Origin: Prauserella muralis
Lineage (GTDB): Bacteria > Actinomycetota > Actinomycetes > Mycobacteriales > Pseudonocardiaceae
Direction: 5' to 3'
Assembly: GCF_003202285.1 (NCBI RefSeq)
Contig: NZ_MASW01000001.1
Location: 868,001 to 932,000, forward strand
Length of the DNA: 64,000 nt
The notes below the pieces were generated by a model. The model searched no databases. It had not been told where the DNA came from and saw nothing but the letters and a program-made list of their open reading frames with translations. The translations under genes were made by a program, and so were the position numbers. This document shows, piece by piece, positions 26,254 through 35,865 of the stretch (the first letter of the stretch is position 1; each line of letters starts with the position of its first letter).

Positions 26254-29124
26254 GTGAACGACCACGGTAATCACGGCTGGCCGGAGGAAGAGCCTCCGTC
26301 CGGCAGGCACGGCCAGTGGCCGTCCGGTGACGAGCCCGGGCCACAGTGGCCCTCGGGCGACGAGCCCGTCCGGCCGCAACGACCCCCGCGGTACGTCCGC
26401 CCCCAGCAGCCGCGCCAGCCCCGGCAGCCGCAACCCCCGCAGTCCCCGCAGCAGCCACAGTGGCCGGGCGGCGAGGGACAGCACCCGCCCCGCAGGCCCG
26501 ACGGCGGGGGCAGGCCTCCCGCGGGTCCCCGGCAGGGCGTGCCTCCGCACCACCCCCAGGGCGGAAGGCCGATGCCGCCGCCCCCTCCCGGCAGGGGACA
26601 GCAGGGTCCGCCGCCTCCCGGGTCCCGGCCTCCCGGCGGCCCGCCGCAGAACGTCCGGCGGCAGCCACCGCCCCCTCCGCGGCAGCAGGGCGGACGGTCC
26701 GCCGCCGACCAGCCGACCGGCCTCGTCCCGCCCGCACCCGGCGCGCCCGAGGACCGCGAACCCGAACTCATCACACACCGTGCCCACAACGGCACCGGCC
26801 ATGACGACCACGACGGCTACGGCTACGACGACCACGACGGGTACGGCTACGACGACGACCGCTGGTCCGACGACGACCAGCGGTTCCACGAGAGCGGGTT
26901 CGACGAGGACCCCGACGGGACCGGCGCGGACAAGGCCCCGCTGACCCCCGCCCAGCGCAAGAAGCGCCGCTGGCGCCGCATCCGGCGCACGCTGTACGCC
27001 TGCGTCGGAATCTTTCTCGTGCTGCCCGCGCTGGCGTTCACGATCACCTACTTCCTCGTGGACGTGCCCAGCCCCGAGGAGGTCGCCGCCGAACAGGGCA
27101 AGGTCGTGACCTTCTACTACGCCAACGGCAAGGAGATGGGCAGGGACATCCCGCCCGACGGCGGCAACCGGATCATCCTCAAGCCGGAGGACATCACCCC
27201 CGTCGTGCGGCACGCCGTGTACGCGGCGGAGGACGCCACGTTCGAGACCAACGCGGGCTTCGACATCAGCGGCATCATGCGGGCCGCGTGGAACCAGGTC
27301 ACCGGCGGTGTCGGCGGTGGCTCGACCATCAGCCAGCAGTACATCAAGAAGGCCACGCAGAACGAGGAGTACTCCTACACCCGGAAGTGGACCGAGCTCG
27401 TCAAGGCGTTCAAGATGAACAACGAGCAGTCCAAGGACGAGATCATCACGGCGTACCTCAACACGATCTACTTCGGACGTGGCGCCTACGGCATCCAGAC
27501 CGCCGCGCAGGCCTACTTCGGCAAGGACGCCAAGGACCTCAACGCCTCGGAGGCGGCGCTGCTGGCCGGCATGATCCAGCAGCCGGGCCGCTCCGAGAAC
27601 GCCGAGGTGCGCCTGAGCCGCTGGACCTACGTGATGGACCAGATGGTGAAGAACCGGTGGATCACCGAAGCCGAGCGGCGCGCGGCCAAGGTCCCCACAC
27701 CCATCCCGGTCGAGCAGTCCAAGCCCGACGCCATCACCGGCCCCGACGCGTTCATCGAGCAGCGGGTCAAGGCCGAGCTGGAGGCCAAGGGCTATCCCGA
27801 GGAGAAGCTGCAGTCGGGCGGCTACAAGGTCTACCTCACCATCGACGAGCGGGCGCAACGGCTCGCCAAGCGCGCCGTCAACGAGGTGATGGCCGACCAG
27901 CCCGCCGGGCTGAAGCGAGCACTGGTCGCCGTCGACCCGAGAACCGGCGGGGTCCTCGCCTACTACGGCGGTCCCAACAAGCCGGGCGTGGACGAGATCG
28001 ACTGGGCCAACACCCCGCGCAACCCCGGTTCCGCGTACAAGCCGTTCGACCTCGTGGCGCTGCTGCAACGCGGCAAGGGGCTCGGCGAGGTCTACGACGG
28101 CAGCTCGCCCCGCCAGTTCGGCAGCGTCACGGTGAGCAACTCGGAGAACGCGCAGTGCCCGCAGTGCACCGTGGCCGAGGCCATGGAACGCTCGATCAAC
28201 ACCGTGTTCTACGACATGGTGGTCAACGAACTCGGCCCGAAGGCCGTCGTGGACGCCGCGCTGGACGCCGGCATCCCGGAGAAGCACGGCGACCTGGCCA
28301 CGATGGGCAGCCTCGACGGCAACATCTCCATCGGTGGTGGTGACACGCTGGTCACGCCCACCGACATGGCGGGCGCGTACGCCACGTTCGCGGCCAACGG
28401 TGTCCGGCACGACACCCACTTCGTCGCGAAGCTCACCACCTCCGACGGCGACGTGATCTTCGACGAGACCACCAAGGCGGCCACCAAGGGCGAACCCGCG
28501 TTCAGCTCCGACCCGGAGAAGAGCAAGCAGATCGCGGGCAACGTCACGCAGTCGCTGCTGCCCGTGCCGATCTCGTCGGAGATCGCGTGCGCCGACGGCA
28601 GGCCGTGCGCGGGCAAGACGGGAACCCACCAGTACGTGAGCCCGGACGGTGAGAAGTCGGTCAACGACAACTCGCAGGCCTGGATGGTCGGCTACACGCC
28701 GCAGATCTCGACCGCGAGCTACGTGGGCGCCGACCGCAACACGGTCGCCATCCGCGACGCCAGCGGCAGTCCCATCTACGGCAGTGGCCTACCGGGCGAG
28801 ATCTGGCAGGAGTTCATGAACCTCTACCTGGAGGGCATGCCGGAGGCCGAGTTCCCCGAGGTGGAGCCCATCGGCAAGGTGCCGACGGTGCCGGAGGAGG
28901 ACGACTCGTCGCCCACGTCGAGCGCCCCGTCCAGCACGTCGTCGACGACGACACCGCCCCCGCCCCCGAGCCCGACCACGGAGACGCCAACGCCGACCTC
29001 CAGCACGGAGACGGAGACCAGCACCGACGAGACGGAGACCGACGACCCGTCCCGGCCGACCGGCATCCTGCCCGGCGGGGAGTGGGGCCGCGATCCGTCC
29101 GAGGGCGGCGGCGGCAACAACTGA
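26254..29124 (+). CDS. ponA: Bifunctional penicillin-binding protein 1A/1B
   Basis: A 956-residue class A PBP that polymerises and crosslinks peptidoglycan. A cytoplasmic Pro/Arg/Gln/Gly-rich tail of about 240 residues precedes one membrane helix near residue 250. The GT51 domain has catalytic Glu in EDATFETNAGFDISG and GGSTISQQYIKKATQ. The transpeptidase domain has SAYK (Ser593), SIN in ERSINTVF, and KTGT. A Ser/Thr/Pro linker and Gly-rich end form the C-terminus. GTG at 26254 follows GGGAGGGTC. It corresponds to ponA1 (Rv0050) by position. The cytoplasmic tail is long and has a repeated HDGYGYDD motif. Confidence 0.95.
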   Translation: MNDHGNHGWPEEEPPSGRHGQWPSGDEPGPQWPSGDEPVRPQRPPRYVRPQQPRQPRQPQPPQSPQQPQWPGGEGQHPPRRPDGGGRPPAGPRQGVPPHHPQGGRPMPPPPPGRGQQGPPPPGSRPPGGPPQNVRRQPPPPPRQQGGRSAADQPTGLVPPAPGAPEDREPELITHRAHNGTGHDDHDGYGYDDHDGYGYDDDRWSDDDQRFHESGFDEDPDGTGADKAPLTPAQRKKRRWRRIRRTLYACVGIFLVLPALAFTITYFLVDVPSPEEVAAEQGKVVTFYYANGKEMGRDIPPDGGNRIILKPEDITPVVRHAVYAAEDATFETNAGFDISGIMRAAWNQVTGGVGGGSTISQQYIKKATQNEEYSYTRKWTELVKAFKMNNEQSKDEIITAYLNTIYFGRGAYGIQTAAQAYFGKDAKDLNASEAALLAGMIQQPGRSENAEVRLSRWTYVMDQMVKNRWITEAERRAAKVPTPIPVEQSKPDAITGPDAFIEQRVKAELEAKGYPEEKLQSGGYKVYLTIDERAQRLAKRAVNEVMADQPAGLKRALVAVDPRTGGVLAYYGGPNKPGVDEIDWANTPRNPGSAYKPFDLVALLQRGKGLGEVYDGSSPRQFGSVTVSNSENAQCPQCTVAEAMERSINTVFYDMVVNELGPKAVVDAALDAGIPEKHGDLATMGSLDGNISIGGGDTLVTPTDMAGAYATFAANGVRHDTHFVAKLTTSDGDVIFDETTKAATKGEPAFSSDPEKSKQIAGNVTQSLLPVPISSEIACADGRPCAGKTGTHQYVSPDGEKSVNDNSQAWMVGYTPQISTASYVGADRNTVAIRDASGSPIYGSGLPGEIWQEFMNLYLEGMPEAEFPEVEPIGKVPTVPEEDDSSPTSSAPSSTSSTTTPPPPPSPTTETPTPTSSTETETSTDETETDDPSRPTGILPGGEWGRDPSEGGGGNN

Positions 29125-29131
29125 CGCGCCG

Positions 29132-29173
29132 GTTGTGGGCACCCGGCACCCGGTGGTCACCGGGCCGGGCGCC
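29132..29173 (+). terminator. Stem-loop terminator after ponA
   Basis: Nested complementary segments GTGGGC/GCCCAC, CCCGGC/GCCGGG and CCCGGTG/CACCGGG form a long hairpin. It separates ponA from the leaderless promoter of the next gene. Confidence 0.6.
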
Positions 29174-29180
29174 CACGCCG

Positions 29181-29186
29181 TAACAT
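29181..29186 (+). promoter_or_regulatory. -10 element of GT87 gene
   Basis: TAACAT seven bases before the GTG at 29194. Confidence 0.5.
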
Positions 29187-29193
29187 GCGGCGG

Positions 29194-30738
29194 GTGTCCA
29201 GCGATATGCGTGATCCGCGTCCGGCACCGACGCCCGACACGATGTCGCTGGACCCTTCACAGCGGGTCGCCCCGAGCCGGGAGGACCCCGCACTCGCGGC
29301 GGCGACCCGCCCGCTCGGCGGACCGCTCGGCGAGCACGCCGCCGTGGGCAGGCACTGGTTCTGGTCCCCGCTGCGGGTCGGCCTCCTGCTCGCCGTCGTC
29401 GCGCTGACGCTCGGCTGGTTCGGCAAGGCGGCCTGCATCCAGCAGTACGTCAACGACCAGGGTCAGGCGGAGCTCGACTGGCGCTCGGGCAGGCCGTACG
29501 TGGCGATGTGCTACTCCGACATCGTCCCGCTGTACGCGGCGGAGCGGCTGGACCGCGAGGACACCTTCCCCTACGCCACCAGCTGGGTCGAGAACGCGGG
29601 CACGGAGCGCGAGCAGGTGCGCTACATGGAGTACCCCGTGCTCACCGGCCTGTTCCAGTGGGTCAACGCCAAGCTCACGCACGCCTGGACCGGCGTCGCG
29701 GCGGCAGGCTGGCTGCCCGGCGCGCTGCCGGTGGCGGTCTACTTCAACCTCACGGCCCTGTTCCTGGCGGTGGCCTGGCTGGTGACCGTGTGGGCCGTCG
29801 CCAGAACGGCGAGACGACGACCGTGGGACGCCGCGCTCGTCGCCGCGTCCCCCCTGGTGATCGTGCACGCGTTCACCAACTTCGACACGCTGTCCACCGC
29901 GTTCGCCGCCGTCGGCCTGCTCGCGTGGGCCCGCCGCAGACCCGCGCTCGCCGGGGTCCTGCTCGGCATCGGCGCGGCGGCGAAGCTGTACCCGCTGTTC
30001 CTGCTCGGGCCGCTGCTCGTGCTGTGCCTGCGCGCGGGCAGAGTGCGCGAGTGGGGCAGGACGGCGCTGGCCGCCGCGGGCACCTGGCTGGCGGTGAACC
30101 TGCCGTTCATGGTGTTCACCCCCGACGGCTGGGCCGAGTTCTTCCGGCTCAACACCGAGCGCGGCATGGACCCCGACTCGATCTACAACGTCGTGTCCTA
30201 CTTCACCGGGTGGGCGGGCTTCGACGGTGCGCTGTCGTTCGGTGAGACGCCGACCTGGCTCAACGCCGTGAGCGGGGCGCTGTTCCTGCTCTGCTGCGCC
30301 GGCATCGCCTACATCGGCCTCACCGCGCCCCGCAGACCGAGGGTGGCCCAGCTGTGCCTGCTCGTGGTCGCCGCGTTCCTGCTCACCAACAAGGTGTGGA
30401 GCCCGCAGTACTCGCTGTGGCTCGTCCCGCTCGCCGTGCTGGCGATCCCGCGCTGGCGCCTGCTGCTGGCGTGGATGGTCGTCGACGCGCTCGTGTGGGC
30501 GCCGAGGATGTTCTACTACCTCGGCGTCGACAACAAGGGGCTTCCCGAGGGCTGGTTCCTCGGCACCGTGGTGGTGCGCGACCTCGTGGTGGTGCTGGTC
30601 TGCGCGCTGGTGATCCGGGAGATCTACCGGCCTTCCGAGGACGTCGTGCGCACCAGCGGCGACGACGACCCGGCAGGCGGTGTGCTCGACGGCGCCCCCG
30701 ACGTGGTGGTGGTCCGCCGCCGGTCCGCGAGGGCGTGA
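29194..30738 (+). CDS. GT87-family membrane glycosyltransferase
   Basis: A 514-residue integral membrane protein with about ten helices. Family traits are [22 protein letters not shown] early in the chain, [10 protein letters not shown], the [15 protein letters not shown] segment and [15 protein letters not shown]. These belong to the DUF2029/GT87 mannosyltransferase group that uses polyprenyl-phosphate-linked mannose (lipoarabinomannan type). It occupies the Rv0051 position. GTG at 29194 is preferred over ATG at 29185 because of the -10 spacing. The last 115 bp overlap, tail to tail, the 3' end of a paralogous gene on the other strand. Confidence 0.85.
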   Translation: MSSDMRDPRPAPTPDTMSLDPSQRVAPSREDPALAAATRPLGGPLGEHAAVGRHWFWSPLRVGLLLAVVALTLGWFGKAACIQQYVNDQGQAELDWRSGRPYVAMCYSDIVPLYAAERLDREDTFPYATSWVENAGTEREQVRYMEYPVLTGLFQWVNAKLTHAWTGVAAAGWLPGALPVAVYFNLTALFLAVAWLVTVWAVARTARRRPWDAALVAASPLVIVHAFTNFDTLSTAFAAVGLLAWARRRPALAGVLLGIGAAAKLYPLFLLGPLLVLCLRAGRVREWGRTALAAAGTWLAVNLPFMVFTPDGWAEFFRLNTERGMDPDSIYNVVSYFTGWAGFDGALSFGETPTWLNAVSGALFLLCCAGIAYIGLTAPRRPRVAQLCLLVVAAFLLTNKVWSPQYSLWLVPLAVLAIPRWRLLLAWMVVDALVWAPRMFYYLGVDNKGLPEGWFLGTVVVRDLVVVLVCALVIREIYRPSEDVVRTSGDDDPAGGVLDGAPDVVVVRRRSARA

Positions 30739-32009
30739 GCGGGCTCGGCCGCAAGGAACGCCACGAACAGCCCCGCCAGCAGCGCGGCCCTGCCCCACAC
30801 GCCGATCACCACCGCCTGCGCGGCGAAGCCTTCGTGGATGCCGCCCGCGCCCTCGCCGAGTGCGCCGTACCAGCGGAAGATCCCGATGCCCATCGCCAGG
30901 TCGGCGAGCAGGTAACCCAGGATCCACCCCCACCGGACGCGCAGGAGCACGAACATCGGCAGCAGCCACAGCGTGTACTGCGGTGAGTGCACCTTGTGCA
31001 GCAGAAGGAACCCGGCGAGCGCCGCGGCCGACACCGCGAGCAGCGGGTAGGTGCCCTCCCTTCGGTAGCGGCGCCAGCCCAGCAGGCACGCCAGCGTCAG
31101 TGAGCCGAGCACCAGCAGCGGCGAGGCGACGTCGGCAAAGGACTGGAAGGCCTCGGCACCCTCGGCTCCGCTGCCGAACAGCAGGCGCACACCCCAGAAC
31201 CACACCGAGTTCGTGGTGCCGTCGACCGCTCGCTGCCCCTGGAACTCGAACGACGCCCACCAGCCCTCGAACCCGGCGAGCGCGAACGGCACGTTGATCC
31301 CCACCGCCGTCGCCGCGGCGATAGCCACGACACGCGCGGCGTCCTGCCGTCCCGCGTGCGCCAGCGCGTAGAGGGCCAGCGGCACCACGAACAGCCCGGG
31401 ATACAGCTTGAGCGCGAACCCGATCCCGAGCAGCGCCGCCGCCCACCCCAGCCGCGTGGCGCTCGAGCCGCGGCCGCGGTACACGACGAAGAACGCGCCC
31501 ACCGCGCACGCGACGGCGGCGAGGTCCCAGTTGTGGAACGCGTAGAGCACGAGCGGGGGACCGAGCGCCCACAGCAGGGCTCTCCAGCCGGCGAGCCTGC
31601 CCAGCAACCACGCCGTGAGCAGGCCGAACGGCGCGAGCAGGACCGCGGAGAACAGCAGGAACTCGGCGTCGTTCGACGCGAACGCCGCGCCCGCCCACGC
31701 GAGCAGCCCGGTGAGCACCGGGTACTCCAGTGCGCCGCCGACGAGCGTGTCCCCTTCGAGGTCGCCGTGCACGTAGGGAAACGTGTGCCGGTCCAGGTCA
31801 CGGCCGAGCCACAGGAACTGGATGTCGGAGTAGCAGACGTCGGTGAAGTTGCGTTCGGCGTAGCCCGGCGTGCTGCGGCCGGAGGCGTCGAAGCCGGGCC
31901 CGGTGCAGCGCAGCTTGTTGGCCAGTCCCGCGGCGAGCGTCAGCCCGCACAGCAACACCAGCACCGCGACCCGCACCCGGTGCGGCGAGCGCTGTTCAGC
32001 CGAACTCAC
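30624..32009 (-). CDS. GT87-family membrane glycosyltransferase (paralogue)
   Basis: A 461-residue membrane protein paralogous to its convergent neighbour: [48 protein letters not shown] and [14 protein letters not shown] match the same positions. It has about ten helices and a hydrophilic C-terminal tail rich in Thr/Ser/Pro that lies in the 115-bp antisense overlap. GTG at 32009 begins 14 bp inside the endonuclease IV gene, so the two are an operon with coupled translation. No equivalent sits here in M. tuberculosis, so this is a lineage-specific addition. Confidence 0.82.
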   Translation of the reverse strand: MSSAEQRSPHRVRVAVLVLLCGLTLAAGLANKLRCTGPGFDASGRSTPGYAERNFTDVCYSDIQFLWLGRDLDRHTFPYVHGDLEGDTLVGGALEYPVLTGLLAWAGAAFASNDAEFLLFSAVLLAPFGLLTAWLLGRLAGWRALLWALGPPLVLYAFHNWDLAAVACAVGAFFVVYRGRGSSATRLGWAAALLGIGFALKLYPGLFVVPLALYALAHAGRQDAARVVAIAAATAVGINVPFALAGFEGWWASFEFQGQRAVDGTTNSVWFWGVRLLFGSGAEGAEAFQSFADVASPLLVLGSLTLACLLGWRRYRREGTYPLLAVSAAALAGFLLLHKVHSPQYTLWLLPMFVLLRVRWGWILGYLLADLAMGIGIFRWYGALGEGAGGIHEGFAAQAVVIGVWGRAALLAGLFVAFLAAEPAHALADRRRTTTTSGAPSSTPPAGSSSPLVRTTSSEGR

Positions 32010-32766
32010 GCAGGAACTCGATGTCGGCGGCCTGGCCGTCGGCGGGGGTCTCGACGACCACCGGAGCGCCCGCCGCCTTCGCCACCCCGGCGAGCACCCG
32101 CGGGTCGATCGTGCCGTCGCCGCCGACCACGTTGGCGTGCCGGTCGCGCTGCGAGCCGAACTCGTCGCGCGAGTTGTTCAGGTGCACGAGGTCGATGCGG
32201 CCCGTGATGGCCAGGACCTTGTCCACGGCCTGCTCCAGGTCCCAGCCCGCCGAGTAGGCGTGGCAGGTGTCGAGGCAGAACCCGGCGCCGAACGAGCCCA
32301 CCTCGTCCCACAGCCGGGCGATCATGTCGAGGTCGCGCGTCATCGCGCCCTCGCCGCCCGCCGTGTTCTCGATGAGCAGGGGCACGGCGAACCCGCCCTG
32401 CTCGGCCTGGCGCTCGAACAGCTTGCGCCAGTTGGCCAGCCCCTCCGCGACGTCCTCGCCCTTGCGCACGTGCCCGCCGTGCACGATCAGGCCCTTGGCC
32501 CCGACGTGCGCGGCGCCGTCGGCGTGCTGCGTGACGATCTTGCGCGACGGGATCCGGATCCGGTTGTTCAGCGACGCCACGTTCACGATGTAGGGCGAGT
32601 GGATGAACACCGTCACCCCGGCGGGGCCGAACTCGGCGGCCTGTGGATGCGGCTGCGGCTTCTTCCAGCCCTGCGGGTCGGAGAGGAAGAACTGCACCGC
32701 GTCGGCGCCGCGCTCCCGCGCCGCGGACAGCGGGTCGTCATCGCGGACATGCGCGCCGATCAGCAT
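31996..32766 (-). CDS. nfo: Endonuclease IV (AP endonuclease)
   Basis: A 256-residue TIM-barrel AP endonuclease that cleaves 5' to abasic sites. It begins MLIGAHVRDDDPLSAARERGADAVQ. Zinc-ligand motifs include HSPYIVNVAS, IVHGGH, LIENTAGGEG, LDTCHAYSAG, HLNNSRDEFGSQRDRHANV and VVVETP. The start is leaderless behind TACCCT. It overlaps the downstream GT87 gene by 14 bp, an odd pairing of DNA repair with envelope glycosylation. No SOS box is visible in front of it. Confidence 0.93.
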   Translation of the reverse strand: MLIGAHVRDDDPLSAARERGADAVQFFLSDPQGWKKPQPHPQAAEFGPAGVTVFIHSPYIVNVASLNNRIRIPSRKIVTQHADGAAHVGAKGLIVHGGHVRKGEDVAEGLANWRKLFERQAEQGGFAVPLLIENTAGGEGAMTRDLDMIARLWDEVGSFGAGFCLDTCHAYSAGWDLEQAVDKVLAITGRIDLVHLNNSRDEFGSQRDRHANVVGGDGTIDPRVLAGVAKAAGAPVVVETPADGQAADIEFLREFG

Positions 32767-32772
32767 GGGAAG

Positions 32773-32778
32773 AGGGTA
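32773..32778 (-). promoter_or_regulatory. -10 element of nfo
   Basis: TACCCT on the minus strand, six bases before the ATG at 32766. Confidence 0.5.
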
Positions 32779-32864
32779 ACGATTCGCGACCGATCGGATC
32801 GAGTACGGTGACCGGAGTTCCACGGACCCGGGGCGGGTCCTGACGGCGTGAAGGCGAGGAACTC

Positions 32865-33743
32865 ATGGGGTCTGGGTTTCGACGGCAGGTCAGGCGGGTC
32901 GGCACCGCGGGCGTCGTCCTGGCAGCCGCATTCCTGCTGGCCTCCCCCGGCAGCGCACACGCCGCCGAGCCCGTGGTCGCGGGCAGCTGCGACGCCACGC
33001 TGAAGGGCGAGGACGGCAAGCCGCTGACCGTGGACCTCGGCGCGGCCGCCAACTCGCCCGGCGTGCTCGACGTCGGGCTCGGGTCCGGCTCCGGCGCGCT
33101 GGTGTCGCTGCCGGTCTCCGATGCGCTGGACCGGCTCGGCGTGAGCAGGGCGGACCTGGTGGTCGACCCCGCGGGCCGTATCTGCGACACCGGGCAGCGG
33201 ACCCTGAACACGGTTGCCGCGCCGGTGCAGCAGGCCCTTCCGGAGGAGGGCGTCGTCCCGCCGCCGCCACCGCCGGAGGGCCCCGACGAGCCCGAGCCGG
33301 ACGACCCCGGCGACCCGGGTGGCGACGAGCCCGCGCCGGACCCCGGCGCTCCCGGCGACGAAACCCCTGGTGGCGGCTCCGGCACCGGCCCAGACGAGAA
33401 CCTCCCTGGCGGCACGGGCTCGGGCAACCCGCAGGGTGGCTCACCCTTCGGCGGCTCGCCCTTCGGCGGGCCGCTCACACCGGTCAGCGCCTTCTCCGGG
33501 CTCGACCCCATCACCATTCCGCCCGCCGCGTCGATCCCGCCGGTGGCGCCGCCCGCGGCGCCCGACCTCGGCCAGCCGGACGCGGGCGCGGGGCCCGACG
33601 TCAGGACGGAGGACTCCGGAACCGCCCAGGCCCTGCCGTCCGCCGAGGCTCCCGACCGGTTGCCGCTGCTGCTGGCCGTGGTCGCCCTCGTGCTGGTGAT
33701 CGCCGCCCTGGCCAGGACCTGGCTGCGCCGGAAGGCGTTGTAG
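32865..33743 (+). CDS. Secreted, C-terminally anchored Pro-rich protein 1
   Basis: A 292-residue protein of unknown function. A signal peptide (residues about 1-33, cleaved after SAHA) is followed by a globular part with one Cys pair (GSCDATLKGED and RICDTGQ), a long Pro/Gly/Asp-rich linker with PPPPPPEGPDEPEPD, and a C-terminal membrane helix after [10 protein letters not shown] ending in ARTWLRRKAL. This layout is shared with the next two genes, which suggests a family of surface-exposed proteins held by the C-terminal helix. ATG at 32865 is preceded by GCGAGGAA. Confidence 0.75.
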   Translation: MGSGFRRQVRRVGTAGVVLAAAFLLASPGSAHAAEPVVAGSCDATLKGEDGKPLTVDLGAAANSPGVLDVGLGSGSGALVSLPVSDALDRLGVSRADLVVDPAGRICDTGQRTLNTVAAPVQQALPEEGVVPPPPPPEGPDEPEPDDPGDPGGDEPAPDPGAPGDETPGGGSGTGPDENLPGGTGSGNPQGGSPFGGSPFGGPLTPVSAFSGLDPITIPPAASIPPVAPPAAPDLGQPDAGAGPDVRTEDSGTAQALPSAEAPDRLPLLLAVVALVLVIAALARTWLRRKAL

Positions 33744-33833
33744 GAGCGCCAGACGGGCGAACCCGGACCTTTCGCGTCACGTTCGGCCTCCCGGTTCGTT
33801 GTCCCCTGCAGAGGGAACCGGGAGGCTTGTGGT

Positions 33834-34727
33834 ATGCGTGCGTCCGGAAGCAGGGTGGCCGCCGTCGGAGCCGCCGCGTTCGTGCTGGCAGGGTCGGCGG
33901 CGCTCGCCGCGCCGGCCACGGCCATGGCGGAGACCAAGACGGTGCCGTGCGGCGGCACGGTCACCGCGGCGCCCGGTGACCGCATCGTGGGCGTCACGCC
34001 GCTCGGGCTCAAACTCGACCTCGGCATCGTCACCGACGGGATCGGCTCGCTGCTCAGCGGCGTCTGCAAGGTCACCGTCAAAGTGGTGGACACGGTCGTC
34101 GCGCCCGTGCCCGAGGTCGGCGAGCCCGTCGCCGACGCGGTCGGCGGAGCCGTCGAGGGCACCACGCGTACCGCTGGAGAGGCCGTCGGCACGGTGACGG
34201 GCGCGCTGTCCGGCAGCGGAGGCACCCAGCCCGCGCCGCGGAACCCCGCTCCCGGACAGCCCGCCCCCGCCACCCCGCCCGACCAGCAGCGGCAGCCCGG
34301 CCCCTCGGGCCCGGCGCAGTCCGGGAACCGGCAGGCTGGGATGCCCGCGCCCAACAGCCCCGTGCTGGGCGGCTCGGCCCTTCCCGGTGCGGCCTGGCTC
34401 GGCTACACCACCGGCTGGGCGCCGATGCGCGACTACACCGGGTTGCCGATGGCGACACCCGGCCTGTTCTCGGTGTCGCCCGGCGTGCGCTACGGCGGGC
34501 AGATCCCGGGTTACTCGCCCGAGTTCGGCATCCTGGGCGCCGACGACGGTGGCAGTGGCCGCGGCGACGGCGACGGTGTCCGCAACGCGGGCAGCGCCGA
34601 CGCGCTGCCGTCGGGCTCCGGGGACGCAGCGGACGGCGCGACCCTGCCGTTGCTGCTGGCCGTGCTGACCCTCTCCGGCGTCACGGCCGCGCTCGTGCGG
34701 ACGTGGGTGCTGCGGACCAACCACTGA
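33834..34727 (+). CDS. Secreted, C-terminally anchored Pro-rich protein 2
   Basis: A 297-residue paralogue of its neighbours. Signal peptide residues 1-33 (AMAE region), Cys pair in VPCGGTVTAAPGD and GVCKVTVKVVD, Pro-rich linker, then motifs RDYTGLPMATPG, SPEFGILGADDG and RNAGSADALPSG also found in protein 3. The C-terminus is LPLLLAVLTLSGVTAALVRT followed by WVLRTNH. A GGGAGG ribosome binding site precedes ATG 33834. Function unknown. Confidence 0.75.
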   Translation: MRASGSRVAAVGAAAFVLAGSAALAAPATAMAETKTVPCGGTVTAAPGDRIVGVTPLGLKLDLGIVTDGIGSLLSGVCKVTVKVVDTVVAPVPEVGEPVADAVGGAVEGTTRTAGEAVGTVTGALSGSGGTQPAPRNPAPGQPAPATPPDQQRQPGPSGPAQSGNRQAGMPAPNSPVLGGSALPGAAWLGYTTGWAPMRDYTGLPMATPGLFSVSPGVRYGGQIPGYSPEFGILGADDGGSGRGDGDGVRNAGSADALPSGSGDAADGATLPLLLAVLTLSGVTAALVRTWVLRTNH

Positions 34728-34848
34728 GACCGGCGAGCAGGCACACCGGCGAAGGCTGAAGGTTCTTCGCGTATCTTGTCCGTACCCGTCTCGTTACTCA
34801 TGTCGACATCTCGGCAGCTCACGGCGAACCCCCGAAAGGACTGCTCAC

Positions 34849-35793
34849 GTGCGGATCACCGCGACCGCCCTGGCCCGGAAGGCTCTCACCACGGCGGCAG
34901 TGGCGGCCGTGGTCACCGGTTCCGCCGTCCTCGGCGCGGGAACGGCATCCGCGACGACGCTGCAGGCCGACTCGTGCACGGCGAGCGTCACCGGACGCAT
35001 CGGTGACACCGTGGCGGTGCCCGGAGCGACGGTGAAGGACCTCGTCCGCCAGGGCGCCAGGGAGGCCAAGTCGATCTTCCTGGTGCACGACATCACCATC
35101 TGGCCCGATCACCTCGCCAACGAGGTGGCCAAGGAGCAGCTCACGGTCGGCACCGTGCCCAACGCGCAACGCGCCGTCGTCGCGGGCGACGTCGTCGGCG
35201 CCGCGGTGCGGCAGGCGCTGAAGGACGAGGCCGGACTGGGCGCCCTGCCCTCCACGCAGGAGACGACGCTGAACAAGATCGCGGCCAAGGTCGCAGGCTA
35301 CTGCGGGCTGCCGGTGTTCGCCGCCAACTACGTGGCGCCGTCGTCACCGTCGCAGCCGCCGCCCTCGACGGGCCACCCGGGCGGCACGCCCGCCCCGCGG
35401 ACCGGCGGTTCCCCTGCGGGGACGGACGCCGGCCCCGGTGGCGTGGCGGGCACCGGGGACGCCAGGGTGGCCCCGCGCGACTACACGGGCATCCCCACCG
35501 CGACCGCGCCGGCCGCGGGCATCTCCGCACCGCCGGGACTGCGCTACCCGCCGTCGAGCGGGGTTCCCGGCCAGCCGTCGTCGCCGGAGTTCGGCATCCT
35601 CGGCGCCGACGGCGCGGGCGAGGGCTCCGGCGGCGGGCAGTCCGCCGACGTGCGCAACGCCGGCAACGCCGACGCGCTGGCGGCCGGGCCCTCGGCGAGT
35701 GCCGTCCAGCTGCCCATGCTCCTGGCGGTGGTCGCGCTGGCCGGTGTCACCGCGGCGCTGGTGCGGACCTGGGTGCTGCGCAGGGTGTCGTAG
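34849..35793 (+). CDS. Secreted, C-terminally anchored Pro-rich protein 3
   Basis: A 314-residue paralogue. It has a signal peptide (residues 1-35), a globular domain of about 115 residues with Cys in ADSCTASVTG and AGYCGLPVF, and a Pro-rich linker. Motifs RDYTGIPTATAP, SPEFGILGADG and VRNAGNADALA match protein 2. The terminal helix has LPMLLAVVALAGVTAALVRT and ends WVLRRVS. GTG at 34849 follows AAAGGA. It is directly upstream of the rpsF operon, whose promoter overlaps its 3' end. Confidence 0.75.
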   Translation: MRITATALARKALTTAAVAAVVTGSAVLGAGTASATTLQADSCTASVTGRIGDTVAVPGATVKDLVRQGAREAKSIFLVHDITIWPDHLANEVAKEQLTVGTVPNAQRAVVAGDVVGAAVRQALKDEAGLGALPSTQETTLNKIAAKVAGYCGLPVFAANYVAPSSPSQPPPSTGHPGGTPAPRTGGSPAGTDAGPGGVAGTGDARVAPRDYTGIPTATAPAAGISAPPGLRYPPSSGVPGQPSSPEFGILGADGAGEGSGGGQSADVRNAGNADALAAGPSASAVQLPMLLAVVALAGVTAALVRTWVLRRVS

Positions 35794-35801
35794 GCCATCT
35801 C

Positions 35802-35807
35802 TACACT
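35802..35807 (+). promoter_or_regulatory. -10 element of rpsF operon
   Basis: TACACT about 67 bp upstream of the rpsF start, giving a transcript leader of about 60 nt. Confidence 0.45.
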
Positions 35808-35821
35808 GGACAACCGACAAC

Positions 35822-35865
35822 CCTCCTGTCACGGATCGTCCGTGGCCGCATGAGCCCATAGGAGG
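35822..35865 (+). promoter_or_regulatory. Candidate S6:S18 autoregulatory leader
   Basis: CCTCCT (35822-35827) can pair with the ribosome binding site AGGAGG (35860-35865). Inside lies a hairpin CACGGA-TCG-TCCGTG (35830-35844) followed by GCCG. Many bacterial rpsF leaders carry a hairpin with a CCG element bound by the S6:S18 complex, and this fits that description. Confidence 0.45.
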
